A DNA stretch of 64,000 bases from Streptomyces avermitilis MA-4680 = NBRC 14893 (GCF_000009765.2 NC_003155.5:806001-870000), one strand, 5' to 3'; counted from the stretch's first letter, positions 8,839-17,653 are shown. A program made the numbers and translations. Notes: generated by a model not told the origin, from the sequence alone.

Positions 8839-9231
8839 CTAGAACAGGGCATTCACGCCTTCCTGAATCATCGTCAGGTCTGCTGCGACCGCGGCGGTCG
8901 CGTGGACGCCAGGGGCGATGAAGCCAAGCCAGCGTAGGAGGATGTTACGGCGCGGCTCGTCGCGGGCCAGTTCCGTCTGCACCTGTTCGGCGGCCGCGAC
9001 CAGCTCCGCCCCGTCCTCGTAGTACTCCTCGTTGCGGCGGAGTTCGTCCAGCAACAGGCCGACCGCGGCGCACAGTTCCGTGACGGCCTCGGCGTGTTCG
9101 GCCGGCGTCTGAGTGCCCGTCACCGTGGCACGGCCCAAGGCGACCATGCTCTGCTCGATTCGCACATCCCGGCCGGCCTGGATGCCGCTGACGTGCCCCG
9201 CCTCCCTACGCGCCCCGTGAGCCGACATCAT
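8839..9231 (-). CDS. Hypothetical protein with N-terminal 'AGRDV' motif
   Basis: A 130-residue protein of unknown function. Near the N terminus is 'VSGIQAGRDVRIEQSMVALGRATVTG', written here in part as the motif GIQAGRDVRI followed by alternating beta-type residues. The middle is a helical segment rich in Glu/Leu, and the C terminus ('LLRWLGFIAPGVHATAAVAADL') is hydrophobic. It starts two bases after the stop of the upstream membrane-protein gene, so the two are one transcription unit. The upstream protein ends with a matching 'FAGRDISI' motif, suggesting they work together. Confidence 0.65.
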   Translation of the reverse strand: MMSAHGARREAGHVSGIQAGRDVRIEQSMVALGRATVTGTQTPAEHAEAVTELCAAVGLLLDELRRNEEYYEDGAELVAAAEQVQTELARDEPRRNILLRWLGFIAPGVHATAAVAADLTMIQEGVNALF

Positions 9232-9232
9232 G

Positions 9233-10786
9233 TCACCTCTGTTTTACCGGCTGCGGGTTGTTCCACTGGTGGCCGCTGCCTCCGGCACGCACGCTGGAGT
9301 CCTTGATAGAGATGTCGCGCCCCGCGAACAGACCGGAGTTGTAGATGGAAGTCTGCCGCTGGATCAGGTCGCTGGAGTCGATGTTGTGGTCCTCCAGGAA
9401 CTGCACGAGGGCGTCCAGCACACGGTGTTCGATCGTCTTGGCGTACAACTCCCGGTCCAGCGCCTGGAAGTACCGGCAGAAGAGCCAGTCGCTCGCATCC
9501 TCCCGGAGACTGAACTCCGCGCCGTAGTCGAAGGACCGCAGGCGGATCCAACGCTCCTGTCGGCGTTGTTCGCGGCGCCTGGCGAACGGCGCACAGAGGT
9601 CTCCGAGGATCGCGAAGGGCGCACGGACCAGTAGGATCGGGGTGCGTACCCCGGCCTCGGCAACTAGCTGGCACCACTGCCCGAAGGTGGGTGAATCCAA
9701 CAGCCTGTCCACGGTCCGGTACTTCTCCCGCACTGGCGCGAGCAGACAGTTGCTGCCCTCGATGAACGCGGTGTCGCGGCCGGACAGCAACGCGCATCTC
9801 AAGAACAGGGTACTGACTAGTTCGCCGCTCCAGCCGGTGACCCGGATCGCCAGATAGGGTCGCGCCTGGCCCTTGCCGTCCTCACGCAGCTCGCGCAGGA
9901 GTGCGTCCGAAACCTGCGCCCCGGGCGGTCCGGCCAAGTTGCGCAGCACCTCGCCGCGGGTGCGGTCGTCGATTCCGATCAGCAGGTCGGCCCCGTTGAC
10001 CAGGAGCACATCGGAGATGTCCATGCCCGGCAGCTTGAGGGCCCCGACCCGGGCGGAGATATGGGCGTTGAGCTCGTGGATGGTGAAAGGGATGACCTGC
10101 TTGCCTGCCTCGGGACGTCCGGTGTTCAGGGCGAACGACCAGCTTCTGAAGGTCTCCCCGTGCCCGACGAAAGGCTCGAAGCGCGAGGAGACTATGACGT
10201 TGCCGCGGTCACGGAGTTCGATGGCCTCAAGGCGTGCGGCATCCCTGACCCCTGGTGGTCGGGGGGCGTACTTCGGATCGAAGTTTTCCCGCTTCAACTT
10301 CCGGGAGACGACGCCGTAGTGCACCGAAAGCAACTCGGCGGCCACGACCACCCAGGCCACGAGCAGACCCAGGAGAAGAGATGCCCCGTAAGTGAACGGC
10401 AGAGTGACCACCATGACGACCAGCAGGAGGAGGAGTACGACATCCCGCCGCTGCTGGCGAGTGTGGGCGGCCAGGGCGTGTCGCAACACGCAGCCAAGGT
10501 CCACGCCGGGCGAGGAAGCGGCGGCACGCCGCGGCTCGTGCACGATCCGGGCGACCGCCTTGCGAGCGAGCCCGATGTCGGTGTGCATCGCGGCGCACAG
10601 GTATCGGGTGACGTCGTAGGAGAAGTGAGGGGGTGCCCCCGCCGCGGACGGCGGCTGCGGCATGGGAGGGGGAGAAATCGGCGTACGCGCCGTATCGCGC
10701 GCGGGCCGGGCAGGCCAGGTGGGCGGAGGAGGAACGGGTGGGCGGCCGCGAGGTGCGCCGCCGTGTGGGTCGACGGACGGGTTCAT
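9233..10786 (-). CDS. Membrane protein of unknown function with C-terminal 'AGRDI' motif
   Basis: A 517-residue protein. Residues 1-60 are Pro-rich and disordered. Around residues 125-165 two hydrophobic segments ('VVLLLLLVVMVVTLPF' and 'LLLGLLVAWVVVAAELL') make a membrane hairpin. The remaining ~340 residues are soluble and include 'FTIHELNAHISARVG' and 'LLVNGADLL'. The end carries 'LFAGRDISIKDSSVRAGG', like the start of its partner gene. The ATG at 10786 is preceded by AAGGCAG. A candidate promoter upstream on the minus strand is TTGAGA with TAAAAT 19 bases later. No catalytic motif was recognised. Confidence 0.65.
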   Translation of the reverse strand: MNPSVDPHGGAPRGRPPVPPPPTWPARPARDTARTPISPPPMPQPPSAAGAPPHFSYDVTRYLCAAMHTDIGLARKAVARIVHEPRRAAASSPGVDLGCVLRHALAAHTRQQRRDVVLLLLLVVMVVTLPFTYGASLLLGLLVAWVVVAAELLSVHYGVVSRKLKRENFDPKYAPRPPGVRDAARLEAIELRDRGNVIVSSRFEPFVGHGETFRSWSFALNTGRPEAGKQVIPFTIHELNAHISARVGALKLPGMDISDVLLVNGADLLIGIDDRTRGEVLRNLAGPPGAQVSDALLRELREDGKGQARPYLAIRVTGWSGELVSTLFLRCALLSGRDTAFIEGSNCLLAPVREKYRTVDRLLDSPTFGQWCQLVAEAGVRTPILLVRAPFAILGDLCAPFARRREQRRQERWIRLRSFDYGAEFSLREDASDWLFCRYFQALDRELYAKTIEHRVLDALVQFLEDHNIDSSDLIQRQTSIYNSGLFAGRDISIKDSSVRAGGSGHQWNNPQPVKQR

Positions 10787-11019
10787 CGCTTCTGCCTTAG
10801 GGAGTCGTTCAATTGCGCCACATACGCGTTGACATACTGAGCGTGATCGGCAGATCGCCTGAGCGTTGCCCATTTTACTCCGATTTGCACACTCTTTCTC
10901 AACTTTGATTCCCGTAAGCCCGGAGGTCACAGGAGACCAAGCGGTGGCTGCGCCGGACGTCCCGCGTCCGGGCGGGTGGTGGTTCGAACGGTGCCGGATT
11001 ACGACCGCCGGCCGTCCCT

Positions 11020-11190
11020 CTGGCGCCCCGGCCGACTGGCGTTACCGGCCTCAAGTGCTTACCCAGAAGCCGTTGAACTCGTGACGCGGCTGTACCGGTT
11101 CGGTTTCGACACCGTAGACCACAGTCCGCTGAGCGAATCCTGGACCGGTCAGTTCGTGCCGCCGAAGATTGACCGGACAGGGATCCGCGG
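11020..11190 (+). pseudogene. NADPH-dependent F420 reductase-like oxidoreductase, C-terminal remnant
   Basis: 'YPEAVELVTRLYRFGFDTVD' followed by 'SPLSESW' is the conserved C-terminal segment of the NAD(P)-binding F420-reductase-like family. Nothing of the N-terminal Rossmann fold remains upstream and the reading degenerates after 'SESW'. A full-length relative of the family is present at 56181-56798. Confidence 0.6.
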
Positions 11191-11262
11191 CTCACCTCGT
11201 GGCCGGGTGCCTGTAGGTGGGGAGAGCGGCCTGCTCCGAACGGCGTCGGCTCGCCCGGCTCG

Positions 11263-12219
11263 CTATGGCGCGTTGGTGAAGGAGCGGCGGTAGGAACGGG
11301 GCGGCACACCACGGCGGCGCACGAACTGTTCGCGCAGGACGGCCGCGCTTCCGTATCCGACCCGGTGGGCGATCTCCTCGATCGTCAGGTCCGTGGTTTC
11401 CAGGAGTTCCTCGGCGCTGCTCAGTCGCAGGCTCCGGAGCCAGGCGTGCGGGGTGGTGCCGGTCGCGGCGGCGAAGCGGCGGGCGAAGGACCGTTTGCTC
11501 ATCACGGCGCGTCGGGCCAGTTCCGCGACGGGAAGCGGTTCGTGGAGGTGCTCACGGGCCCAGGCGAGCACCTCGGCGAGACGCTCGTCCTGGCAGTCGT
11601 CAGGGACGGGGGAGGTCAGGTACTGGGCCTGACCGCCGTCCCTGTGGGAGGGCAGCACCATGTCGCGGGCGACGGCGTTGGCCATCGCGGCCCCGTACTC
11701 CCGCCTCAGCAGATGCAGGCACAGATCGAAGCCCGCGGCGGCTCCCGCACCCGTGGTGATCCGCCCTTCGTCGATGTACAGGGCGTCGGGGTCCACAACG
11801 ACGTCCGGGTGGCGGCGGGCCAGCAGTTCGGCGAATCGCCAGTGCGTGGTGGCCCGTCGGCCGTCGAGCAGGCCAGCAGCGGCGAGCGCGAAGGTGCCGA
11901 CGCAGTGGGCCGCGACCAGCGAGCCGCTCTCGTGTGCGGCCGACAGCGCGTCAAGCACAGCGGGACCGGGTGGCGTACGGAAACCGGCCCATGGCAATGC
12001 GATCGCCAGATCAGCGGCAGCCAGCCGGTCCAGGCCATGCGCGACCGTGAGCGGCACGCCGAGGTCGGTAGGGACCGGCCCGGGCCGGTCCGCGCACAGC
12101 ACGAAGTCGAAGCCGGGCAGCCCCTCCCCGTGAGGGCCGAACACCTCGGCAACGATGCCGACGGCGAGCATGCCGACACCAGGGGGAACGTACGCGGCAA
12201 CGGTCACGAAGGGCGGCAC
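11263..12219 (-). CDS. GlxA-type AraC regulator with DJ-1/PfpI domain
   Basis: A 318-residue regulator. Residues 1-170 are a DJ-1/PfpI (class I amidotransferase-like) domain with the nucleophile-elbow sequence 'AAHCVGTFALAAAGLLDGRR'. Residues 215-318 are an AraC double helix-turn-helix ('VAELARRAVMSKRSFARRF' and 'IEEIAHRVGYGSAAVLREQF'). The GTG at 12219 starts just before the first beta strand. It is divergent from an MBL-fold hydrolase with 91 bp between, which it probably regulates. Confidence 0.85.
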   Translation of the reverse strand: MPPFVTVAAYVPPGVGMLAVGIVAEVFGPHGEGLPGFDFVLCADRPGPVPTDLGVPLTVAHGLDRLAAADLAIALPWAGFRTPPGPAVLDALSAAHESGSLVAAHCVGTFALAAAGLLDGRRATTHWRFAELLARRHPDVVVDPDALYIDEGRITTGAGAAAGFDLCLHLLRREYGAAMANAVARDMVLPSHRDGGQAQYLTSPVPDDCQDERLAEVLAWAREHLHEPLPVAELARRAVMSKRSFARRFAAATGTTPHAWLRSLRLSSAEELLETTDLTIEEIAHRVGYGSAAVLREQFVRRRGVPPRSYRRSFTNAP

Positions 12220-12310
12220 AGGAGCAGTGTGGCACGAATGGCACGAATCCTGCGATGAGAGGCAGCAGTGCCACTCGTCAGTGGCCGACCCGCCCGGAAG
12301 GATGGGGGAC

Positions 12311-12904
12311 ATGACAGACGCACCGCTCGGCCGCAGCGCCGTGTACACGATCCTCACCACCGGCTACGTCGGCTCCACCGGACCTGGAGTCGCCGCCACC
12401 GTCTCCTACGTCGCCGACGGCGGCCGGCATGTGGTCTTCGACCCGGGCATGGTGGCGAGCCGCGACCACATCCTCGGCCCGCTCGCGGAGTTGGGGCTCG
12501 GCCCCGACGACATCACCGATGTGGTGCTCAGTCACCACCACCCGGACAACACCATGAACGTGGGCCTGTTCGGACGGGCCACGGTCCACGACCACAAGGT
12601 GGAGTACCTGGGCGACCAGTGGAGGAACCGGGACGCGGAGGGCTACGAACTGACCCCGTCGCTGCGGCTGATCCGCACGCCGGGACACAGCCTCGAGGAC
12701 ATCACCCTGCTGGCCGGCACGGACACGGGCGTGGTGGCGTTCGCCGGCGACCTGTGGTGGCACTCGGACGGCCCCGCGGACGACCCGGTAGCCCCGGACC
12801 GCGAGGTACTCCGCGCCTCCCGGCTCCGCGTGCTGGCCGCCGCGGACCTGATCGTGCCCGGCCACGGCAGCCCCTTCAAGGCCGACATCACCGCGCCACG
12901 CTGA
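12311..12904 (+). CDS. MBL-fold metallo-hydrolase
   Basis: A 197-residue metallo-beta-lactamase-fold protein. The metal motif reads 'SHHHPDNTMN', where family members usually have HxHxDH; here the last His is Asn. Later ligands appear as 'TPGHSLEDI', 'FAGDLWWHSDGP' and 'PGHGSPF'. The function is some hydrolytic or detoxifying reaction that cannot be specified. ATG at 12311 follows GGAAGGATGGGGG. It is paired divergently with the GlxA-type regulator. Confidence 0.8.
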   Translation: MTDAPLGRSAVYTILTTGYVGSTGPGVAATVSYVADGGRHVVFDPGMVASRDHILGPLAELGLGPDDITDVVLSHHHPDNTMNVGLFGRATVHDHKVEYLGDQWRNRDAEGYELTPSLRLIRTPGHSLEDITLLAGTDTGVVAFAGDLWWHSDGPADDPVAPDREVLRASRLRVLAAADLIVPGHGSPFKADITAPR

Positions 12905-12938
12905 CCAGCCTTCGGCGGCAATGAGTCAAGGTTCGCTG

Positions 12939-13409
12939 TCACAGGGCAGGGGCGCACGGCTCGGTGACGATCGCGAACGAGGTGGTCACCATCAGGACCG
13001 CCACGGCCGGAGGCATCGCCGTGTGGGTGGTCTGGCCGTGTGCCATGCCGTTGCGGATCTTGCGGCCGTAGTCGAGGTACTCCGCCTGCCGGGCCGTCAG
13101 GACCCCCGCCCCGGCGCCCTGCTCGATGAGCTTCCGCAGCGGCTTCTTGCCGGCGTCCGGGATGCGGTCGCGCAGCACGATCTCCACCGCGATCAGGAAG
13201 TGCATGACCGCCACGGCGGAGAACTCGTAGCAGACGTACGAGTGGCGCAGCAGCTCGCGGGCCGTGTGCAGGACCGTCGCCGCGGCCTCGGGTACGCCGT
13301 CGGGCACGGGCAGGTCCTCAGCGAGGTCGTGCATGTCGGCGTAACTGTCGACGAAGTGGTGGGCGCTCGTCCGGCACCGGGAACGGCAGCCGCTGGGCGG
13401 TGATGCGCG
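12939..13409 (-). pseudogene. Hypothetical protein, 5'-truncated and frameshifted
   Basis: A well-formed frame ('HHFVDSYADMHDLAEDLP' through 'YGRKIRNGMAHGQTTHTAMPP') ends normally at 12939. The 'RKIRNGMAHG' segment is reminiscent of the helical HEPN-like/DUF4145-type proteins. Upstream the natural continuation ('ITAQRLPFPVPDE') is in another frame and no start is found, so the gene has lost its N terminus. If translated at all, it could start at the ATG at 13334 (131 residues). Family assignment is tentative. Confidence 0.5.
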
Positions 13410-13959
13410 CAGTCCGGCAGTTGCGCCCACCAGGCAACAGCGGCTCTTCCCCGGGGCCGTGGTGACGTTGTGCCGCAGTTGGCCAGTGCTTCCCGAAGCG
13501 CGGCTGGTCGTGGACTCGTGTTGCTTGGTCGTTGGCCAGAACGTCGCGCCGTGGCTGGCCAGTCCACAGGCGCTTTGGTCACGCAGCGCACATTGAACGG
13601 TCTGCCGCGGAAGGAGCATCGGCTTAGGTCACTGGGTGGGATCATGAGGAGGATGGCCGAGATACCCGCCCTGATCACCGCCCACTGGCCGGTCGCGCCG
13701 TCCGGGGAGACCGACTGACTGCTGCAGTTGACCAACGGCTGATCGAGATCCTCGTTCAATACAGGCCAGCGAGAGCGGACACTCGCTGCCTGGGGTACTA
13801 CAGCCCGTTGATGCTCGGCACCACCGACTTCCGCCCTGGGCCCGTTGAGGCAACTGCTCGATCCGTGCCCGCTGTCATCAGTCAGCGACACACCCGGACC
13901 AACGATCGGATAATTCGCAGAAAGCAGCCTGGTTGATCCCGGCGGGCCCGTATCGGACC
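13410..13959. other. Degenerate stretch, no supported gene
   Basis: A short plus-strand frame ends in 'MAEIPALITAHWPVAPSGETD' at 13718, with further coding-like triplets after the stop, suggesting the start of a broken gene. No family is recognised and no ribosome site is convincing. Confidence 0.3.
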
Positions 13960-14334
13960 TTAGCGCCGGGCCAGCGCCAGCACACTCAGACCGAACATCA
14001 GGACTCCCAGGGGGAGATGGACCGACGGGACGTGCGCGATGCCGAGCAGGACCTGGACCGAGGCAAGTACGAGGAAACCGGAGGCGTGCCAGACAGGCCG
14101 GGGCGAGCCGCCGCCCGGCTTCCACGCCAGCACCGCGGCGAGCACATACAGCATCGACGCCCCGTACATCACACGGGCTCCGACACTGTGCAGCGTCTCT
14201 CCGTAGGACGAGGTCAGCAGCAGTCCGGCGGAGACCGCCTGAAGGAAGATGGTCAGGGTCTGCAGGGCGATCGCGATCTGCAGGAACGAGGCGCTGCGCT
14301 GTGCGTTCGCTGTCGCCGTCACCTGAGTGGCCAT
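13960..14334 (-). CDS. Small integral membrane protein, four helices
   Basis: A 124-residue protein with four hydrophobic segments: 'LQIAIALQTLTIFLQAVSAG', 'MYGASMLYVLAAVLA', 'ASGFLVLASVQVLLGIA' and 'LPLGVLMFGLSVLAL'. No named family was recognised. The ATG at 14334 follows GAGGAC. It is divergent from the ECF41 sigma factor gene, 100 bp away. ECF41 sigma factors often control a neighbouring gene, so this may be its target. Confidence 0.65.
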   Translation of the reverse strand: MATQVTATANAQRSASFLQIAIALQTLTIFLQAVSAGLLLTSSYGETLHSVGARVMYGASMLYVLAAVLAWKPGGGSPRPVWHASGFLVLASVQVLLGIAHVPSVHLPLGVLMFGLSVLALARR

Positions 14335-14434
14335 GTCACAGTCCTCTTTTCCGCCCTCGGGCAGTAGATCGATAAGGTCTCACCAGCCCGACGACGCGGG
14401 CCTGCGAAAGGTAAGGCGAGGGGGCGGCCGGAAG

Positions 14435-15349
14435 ATGGGGACTGTCGGGAGCACCGATGGGATAGCCGGCGAGCGACACCAACTGATCAATGTCGCTTAC
14501 CGGTTGCTCGGTTCGGTGACCGAGGCCGAGGACGCGGTACAGGATGCCTACGCACGCTGGTACGCGCTGCCACGAAGTCGGCAGGAGGAGATCCTGTCCC
14601 CCGGCGCCTGGCTGACGACGGTGACCAGCCGCATCTGCCTGGACCTGCTCGGCTCGGCGCGGGCCCGTCGTGAACGCTATGTCGGCGCGTGGCTGCCCGA
14701 GCCGCTGCCCGACCGCACCGAGAGGGACCGCGCGGGCGGCGCCGGCCCCACCGGCCCTGCGGACCCTGTCGACCAGATCGTCCTGGACGAGTCGGTGGCC
14801 ATGGCCTTCCTCGTCGTCCTGGAGTCGATGACGCCCGCCGAGCGGGTGGCGTTCGTCCTGCACGACGTTTTCCGGTACCCGTTCGCCGAGATCGCCGACG
14901 TTCTCGGCCGGACCCCTGCGGCCTGCAAGCAGCTGGCGGCCTCCGCCCGGCGGCGGGTGAGCGTCGCGCGCACTCCGGTGACGGCGACCGGCCAGGCCGA
15001 CGTGGTGAGGCACGTCAAAGAGGCATGGGAGACCAAGGACATCGCAGCCCTCGTCGATCTCCTCAACCCGGCCGCCGTGATGACCGCCGACGGCGGCGGC
15101 ATGGTCGGCACGGTCCTGCGCCCGGTCGAGGGCGGCGCGCGCATCGCCCAGTACATGGTGGCCATTGCCGACAAGGCTCCTGGGCTCGAACTCCTGGAGC
15201 GGTCGGTCAACGGTGTGCCGGGCCTGGTGGCCCAGCGCGCCGGCGTCGTCGTGACCGTAGCCTCTTTCGACGTCTCCGACGGGCGCGTCACCCGGATCTG
15301 GGCGGTCCGCAACCCGGAGAAACTGCGGCCGTGGGCGCGGGAGGGCTAG
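14435..15349 (+). CDS. sigJ: ECF41-family sigma factor (SigJ-like) with SnoaL-like C terminus
   Basis: A 304-residue sigma factor. Region 2 is 'YRLLGSVTEAEDAVQDAYARW', and region 4 is 'FAEIADVLGRTPAACKQLAASARRRV'. Between them is the 'YVGAWLPEP' signature, and the C-terminal SnoaL-like domain carries 'DGGG' and 'NPEKLRPW', all hallmarks of the ECF41 group, whose C-terminal domain replaces a separate anti-sigma factor. Start ATG at 14435. A TGTCACA sequence, the group's usual -35 element, occurs at 14333-14339 between this gene and the divergent membrane gene, but a CGTC -10 is not clear. Confidence 0.88.
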   Translation: MGTVGSTDGIAGERHQLINVAYRLLGSVTEAEDAVQDAYARWYALPRSRQEEILSPGAWLTTVTSRICLDLLGSARARRERYVGAWLPEPLPDRTERDRAGGAGPTGPADPVDQIVLDESVAMAFLVVLESMTPAERVAFVLHDVFRYPFAEIADVLGRTPAACKQLAASARRRVSVARTPVTATGQADVVRHVKEAWETKDIAALVDLLNPAAVMTADGGGMVGTVLRPVEGGARIAQYMVAIADKAPGLELLERSVNGVPGLVAQRAGVVVTVASFDVSDGRVTRIWAVRNPEKLRPWAREG

Positions 15350-15388
15350 AGCCTGTCCGGCGCATCATGTGACTACTAGGCTGCGACG

Positions 15389-16165
15389 ATGGAACGCATA
15401 ACCGATGTGCCCGAGAGTCCCGCCCAGTCTGCCGATCCGGCCCGGGTGAATGACTACGACAGCTTCGCCGAGGCGTACTCGGCGGAAACCGAGAACAACC
15501 TCGTGAACGCGTACTACGCGCGGCCCGCGATGTTAGCCCTCGCCGGAGACGTGGCCGGCCGTCGGATCCTGGACGCCGGCTGCGGCTCGGGCCCCCTGTC
15601 CGCTGCACTGCGCGACCGCGGTGCCGTTGTCACCGGCATCGACGCCAGCGCCGGGATGCTGGCGCTGGCCAGGCGGCGGCTCGGTGACGACGTAGCCCTG
15701 CACGTGGTCGACCTGAGCGACCGCCTGCCGTTCGACGACGGTGCGTTCGACGACGTGGTCGCGTCGCTGGTGTTGCACTACCTGGAGGACTGGGGGCCGA
15801 CGCTGGCCGAGTTGCGGCGAGTGCTCAGGCCCGGCGGCCGGCTGATCGCGTCGGTGGACCACCCTTTCGTGGCCTACACGTTCCAGGATCCTCGGCCCGA
15901 CTACTTTGCGACCACCAGCTATACCTTCGACTGGACGTTCAACGGGCAGTCCGTCCCGATGAAGTTCTGGCGCAAGCCATTGCACGCGATGACCGATGCC
16001 TTCACCACCGCCGGTTTCCGCCTTTCCGTCATCAGCGAGCCGCAGCCCGACCCGGCCGCCATTGAGCTGTTCCCCGACGCCTTCCATGACCTTTCGACCA
16101 AAACCTGCTTCCTGTTCTTCGTCGTCGAGGTACCGCCGTCGGCTACCGGCTCGGACGACTACTGA
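15389..16165 (+). CDS. SAM-dependent methyltransferase (UbiE/Methyltransf_11 type)
   Basis: A 258-residue class I methyltransferase. Motif I is 'ILDAGCGSGPLS' near residue 60, followed by 'VTGIDASAGML', 'FDDVVASLVLHYLEDW' and 'VLRPGGRLIASVDHP'. The C-terminal part ('FDWTFNGQSVPMKFWRKPLH') resembles small-molecule O/C-methyltransferases. It follows the sigma factor gene by 39 bp on the same strand and may be read through from it, although no ribosome site is strong. The substrate is unknown. Confidence 0.82.
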   Translation: MERITDVPESPAQSADPARVNDYDSFAEAYSAETENNLVNAYYARPAMLALAGDVAGRRILDAGCGSGPLSAALRDRGAVVTGIDASAGMLALARRRLGDDVALHVVDLSDRLPFDDGAFDDVVASLVLHYLEDWGPTLAELRRVLRPGGRLIASVDHPFVAYTFQDPRPDYFATTSYTFDWTFNGQSVPMKFWRKPLHAMTDAFTTAGFRLSVISEPQPDPAAIELFPDAFHDLSTKTCFLFFVVEVPPSATGSDDY

Positions 16166-16675
16166 GGTTTTCGGTTCGGGGTGACGACCTTGCGGGACCG
16201 GGATCAGCCCTCGGAGGTTCGTAGTCGTAGCCCTCCGGTCGCTCCAGCTCTCGGTCTGGTCGTCGACGGTTGCCGGTCGCCGGTCGCCGGTCGCCGGTCG
16301 CCGGTCGCCGGGTCGAAACCACGGTCGCGGACGGTCGTTTCGGTGGCTGGATCGTGGCTGGATCCGCGGCGGATTTTCTGTGTTTCCGCTCAAGGGGCAA
16401 GCGATAAGTGCGGTGCGCGGACACAGGCACAGGAGGCCGGACATCCGATCTGTCCGGCCCAAGCTGGTGGTGGAAGTCGGCGTCGATGTCGCCCGAGACG
16501 CCTGCGGCCGATGGCACCATCCCGCACGCTGGCACCTTGCACGCCCCGACCTCTCCCCCGCCTGACGTCGCCACACTGACACGACACGGCGCGTCGGGCC
16601 CCGGCCGGAACCGATCCGCAGACTCCGCCGGCATCTACGCAGTGGTCCCGTGGCGAAGGGCCGCGGGAGCGGGCC
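16166..16675. other. Intergenic with heptamer tandem repeat
   Basis: No gene is supported. At 16273-16307 the heptamer CCGGTCG occurs five times head to tail, followed by an imperfect copy. Open frames here are GC-driven shadows. Confidence 0.5.
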
Positions 16676-16807
16676 TCAGGTCTGGGAAGGCGGTGTGGTG
16701 AGGTCGAGGGTGAGCGGGGCGGTGTCGCCGGTGCCCAGCCGGCCGAGCGAGAAGGCCATGGAGGCGCCGACGGTTTCTGGCGTGCGGAAGGACTCCGTAG
16801 TGCCCAC
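16676..16807 (-). pseudogene. Severed C-terminal tail of the SDR gene
   Basis: Forty-three codons in the same frame as the SDR, separated from it only by one TAG codon. Codon use matches the SDR and the reading ends in a natural TGA. It could also be started from the GTG directly after the TAG, but no separate ribosome site is seen. Confidence 0.5.
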
Positions 16808-17653
16808 CTAGAGGAAGTGCTCGCAGATCGCTTCCGGAGTCGGGTCTTCCTTGAAGAGCATGCCGTCTGTGGCCCCCAGGAAGATCCGCCCCACCCGGCG
16901 ACCGGCCGCGTGGAGCAGCTCCCCGGTGCAGGGCACCCGCTCGTGGGCCAAAAACGCCACCACAGACGCGACATGCCGGGCGGGGAACAGTGACGTGAGG
17001 AGGCTGGTCATCTGTTCGTCGCCCTGGACCGCCTCCAGGGACATACGGGTACCGGCGATGGGGACGACCGCGTTGACCTTGATCCCGTGCGCTGCGCCCT
17101 CGGCCGCCAGCGAAGTCGTCAGCCCCAGGACGGCGCCCTTGCCCGCGGCGTAGACACTGAGCCCAGTGTCGCCGAACAGCGCATCCGAGCACGTGTTGAC
17201 GATGCGCCCGTAACCGGATGCGACCATGTGCGGCCAGACCGCACGCAACATGTTCAACGTCCCGCCCACGTGCGTGTCCAGCACCCGGCGGCACTCGTCG
17301 TCGGAGAGCTCCGTGAGCGGCCGCAGGATCGAGATCCCCGCGTTGTTGACCACGATGTCCAGCCGCCCCCACTGCTGGTCGGCGGTGGCAACCAGTGCCT
17401 GCGCGCCGGCCGTAGTGGAGACGTCGTGAATGTCCGCGACGGCCTCGCCGCCCATCGCGAGGATTTCCTCGGCCACCGCATGCGCGGGCGATGCTGACGA
17501 CCCACGACCGTCAATCCCGGTTCCCACGTCGTTGACCACCACCCTCGCGCCCCGCGTCGCCAAGAGCATCGCGTGCTCCCGGCCCAGCCCACGCCCAGCA
17601 CCGGTCACCACCGCTACACGACGGTCGAACATAAGCGGGTCCACCGCGTTCAT
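16808..17653 (-). CDS. SDR-family oxidoreductase, probably ended early by an amber codon
   Basis: A 281-residue short-chain dehydrogenase up to a TAG at 16808-16810. It has the dinucleotide motif 'TGAGRGLG', the 'NNAG' motif, and the active-site 'YAAGK' (YxxxK). Immediately after the TAG the same frame continues for 43 codons ('VGTTESFRTPETVGASMAFS' onward) to a TGA at 16676. That continuation looks like the normal C-terminal tail of this SDR group. The catalytic core is complete, so the short form could be active. The ATG at 17653 follows GGGGAGGA. Confidence 0.75.
   Translation of the reverse strand: MNAVDPLMFDRRVAVVTGAGRGLGREHAMLLATRGARVVVNDVGTGIDGRGSSASPAHAVAEEILAMGGEAVADIHDVSTTAGAQALVATADQQWGRLDIVVNNAGISILRPLTELSDDECRRVLDTHVGGTLNMLRAVWPHMVASGYGRIVNTCSDALFGDTGLSVYAAGKGAVLGLTTSLAAEGAAHGIKVNAVVPIAGTRMSLEAVQGDEQMTSLLTSLFPARHVASVVAFLAHERVPCTGELLHAAGRRVGRIFLGATDGMLFKEDPTPEAICEHFL

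Noticed and set aside
16273..16307. Possible CRISPR array
   Set aside because: The repeat unit is 7 bases with no spacers, so it is a simple tandem repeat.
16808..16810. Recoding of TAG (selenocysteine/pyrrolysine-like readthrough)
   Set aside because: Streptomyces is not known to recode TAG this way, no structural signal was seen, and many other genes here are plainly decayed. A nonsense mutation is simpler.
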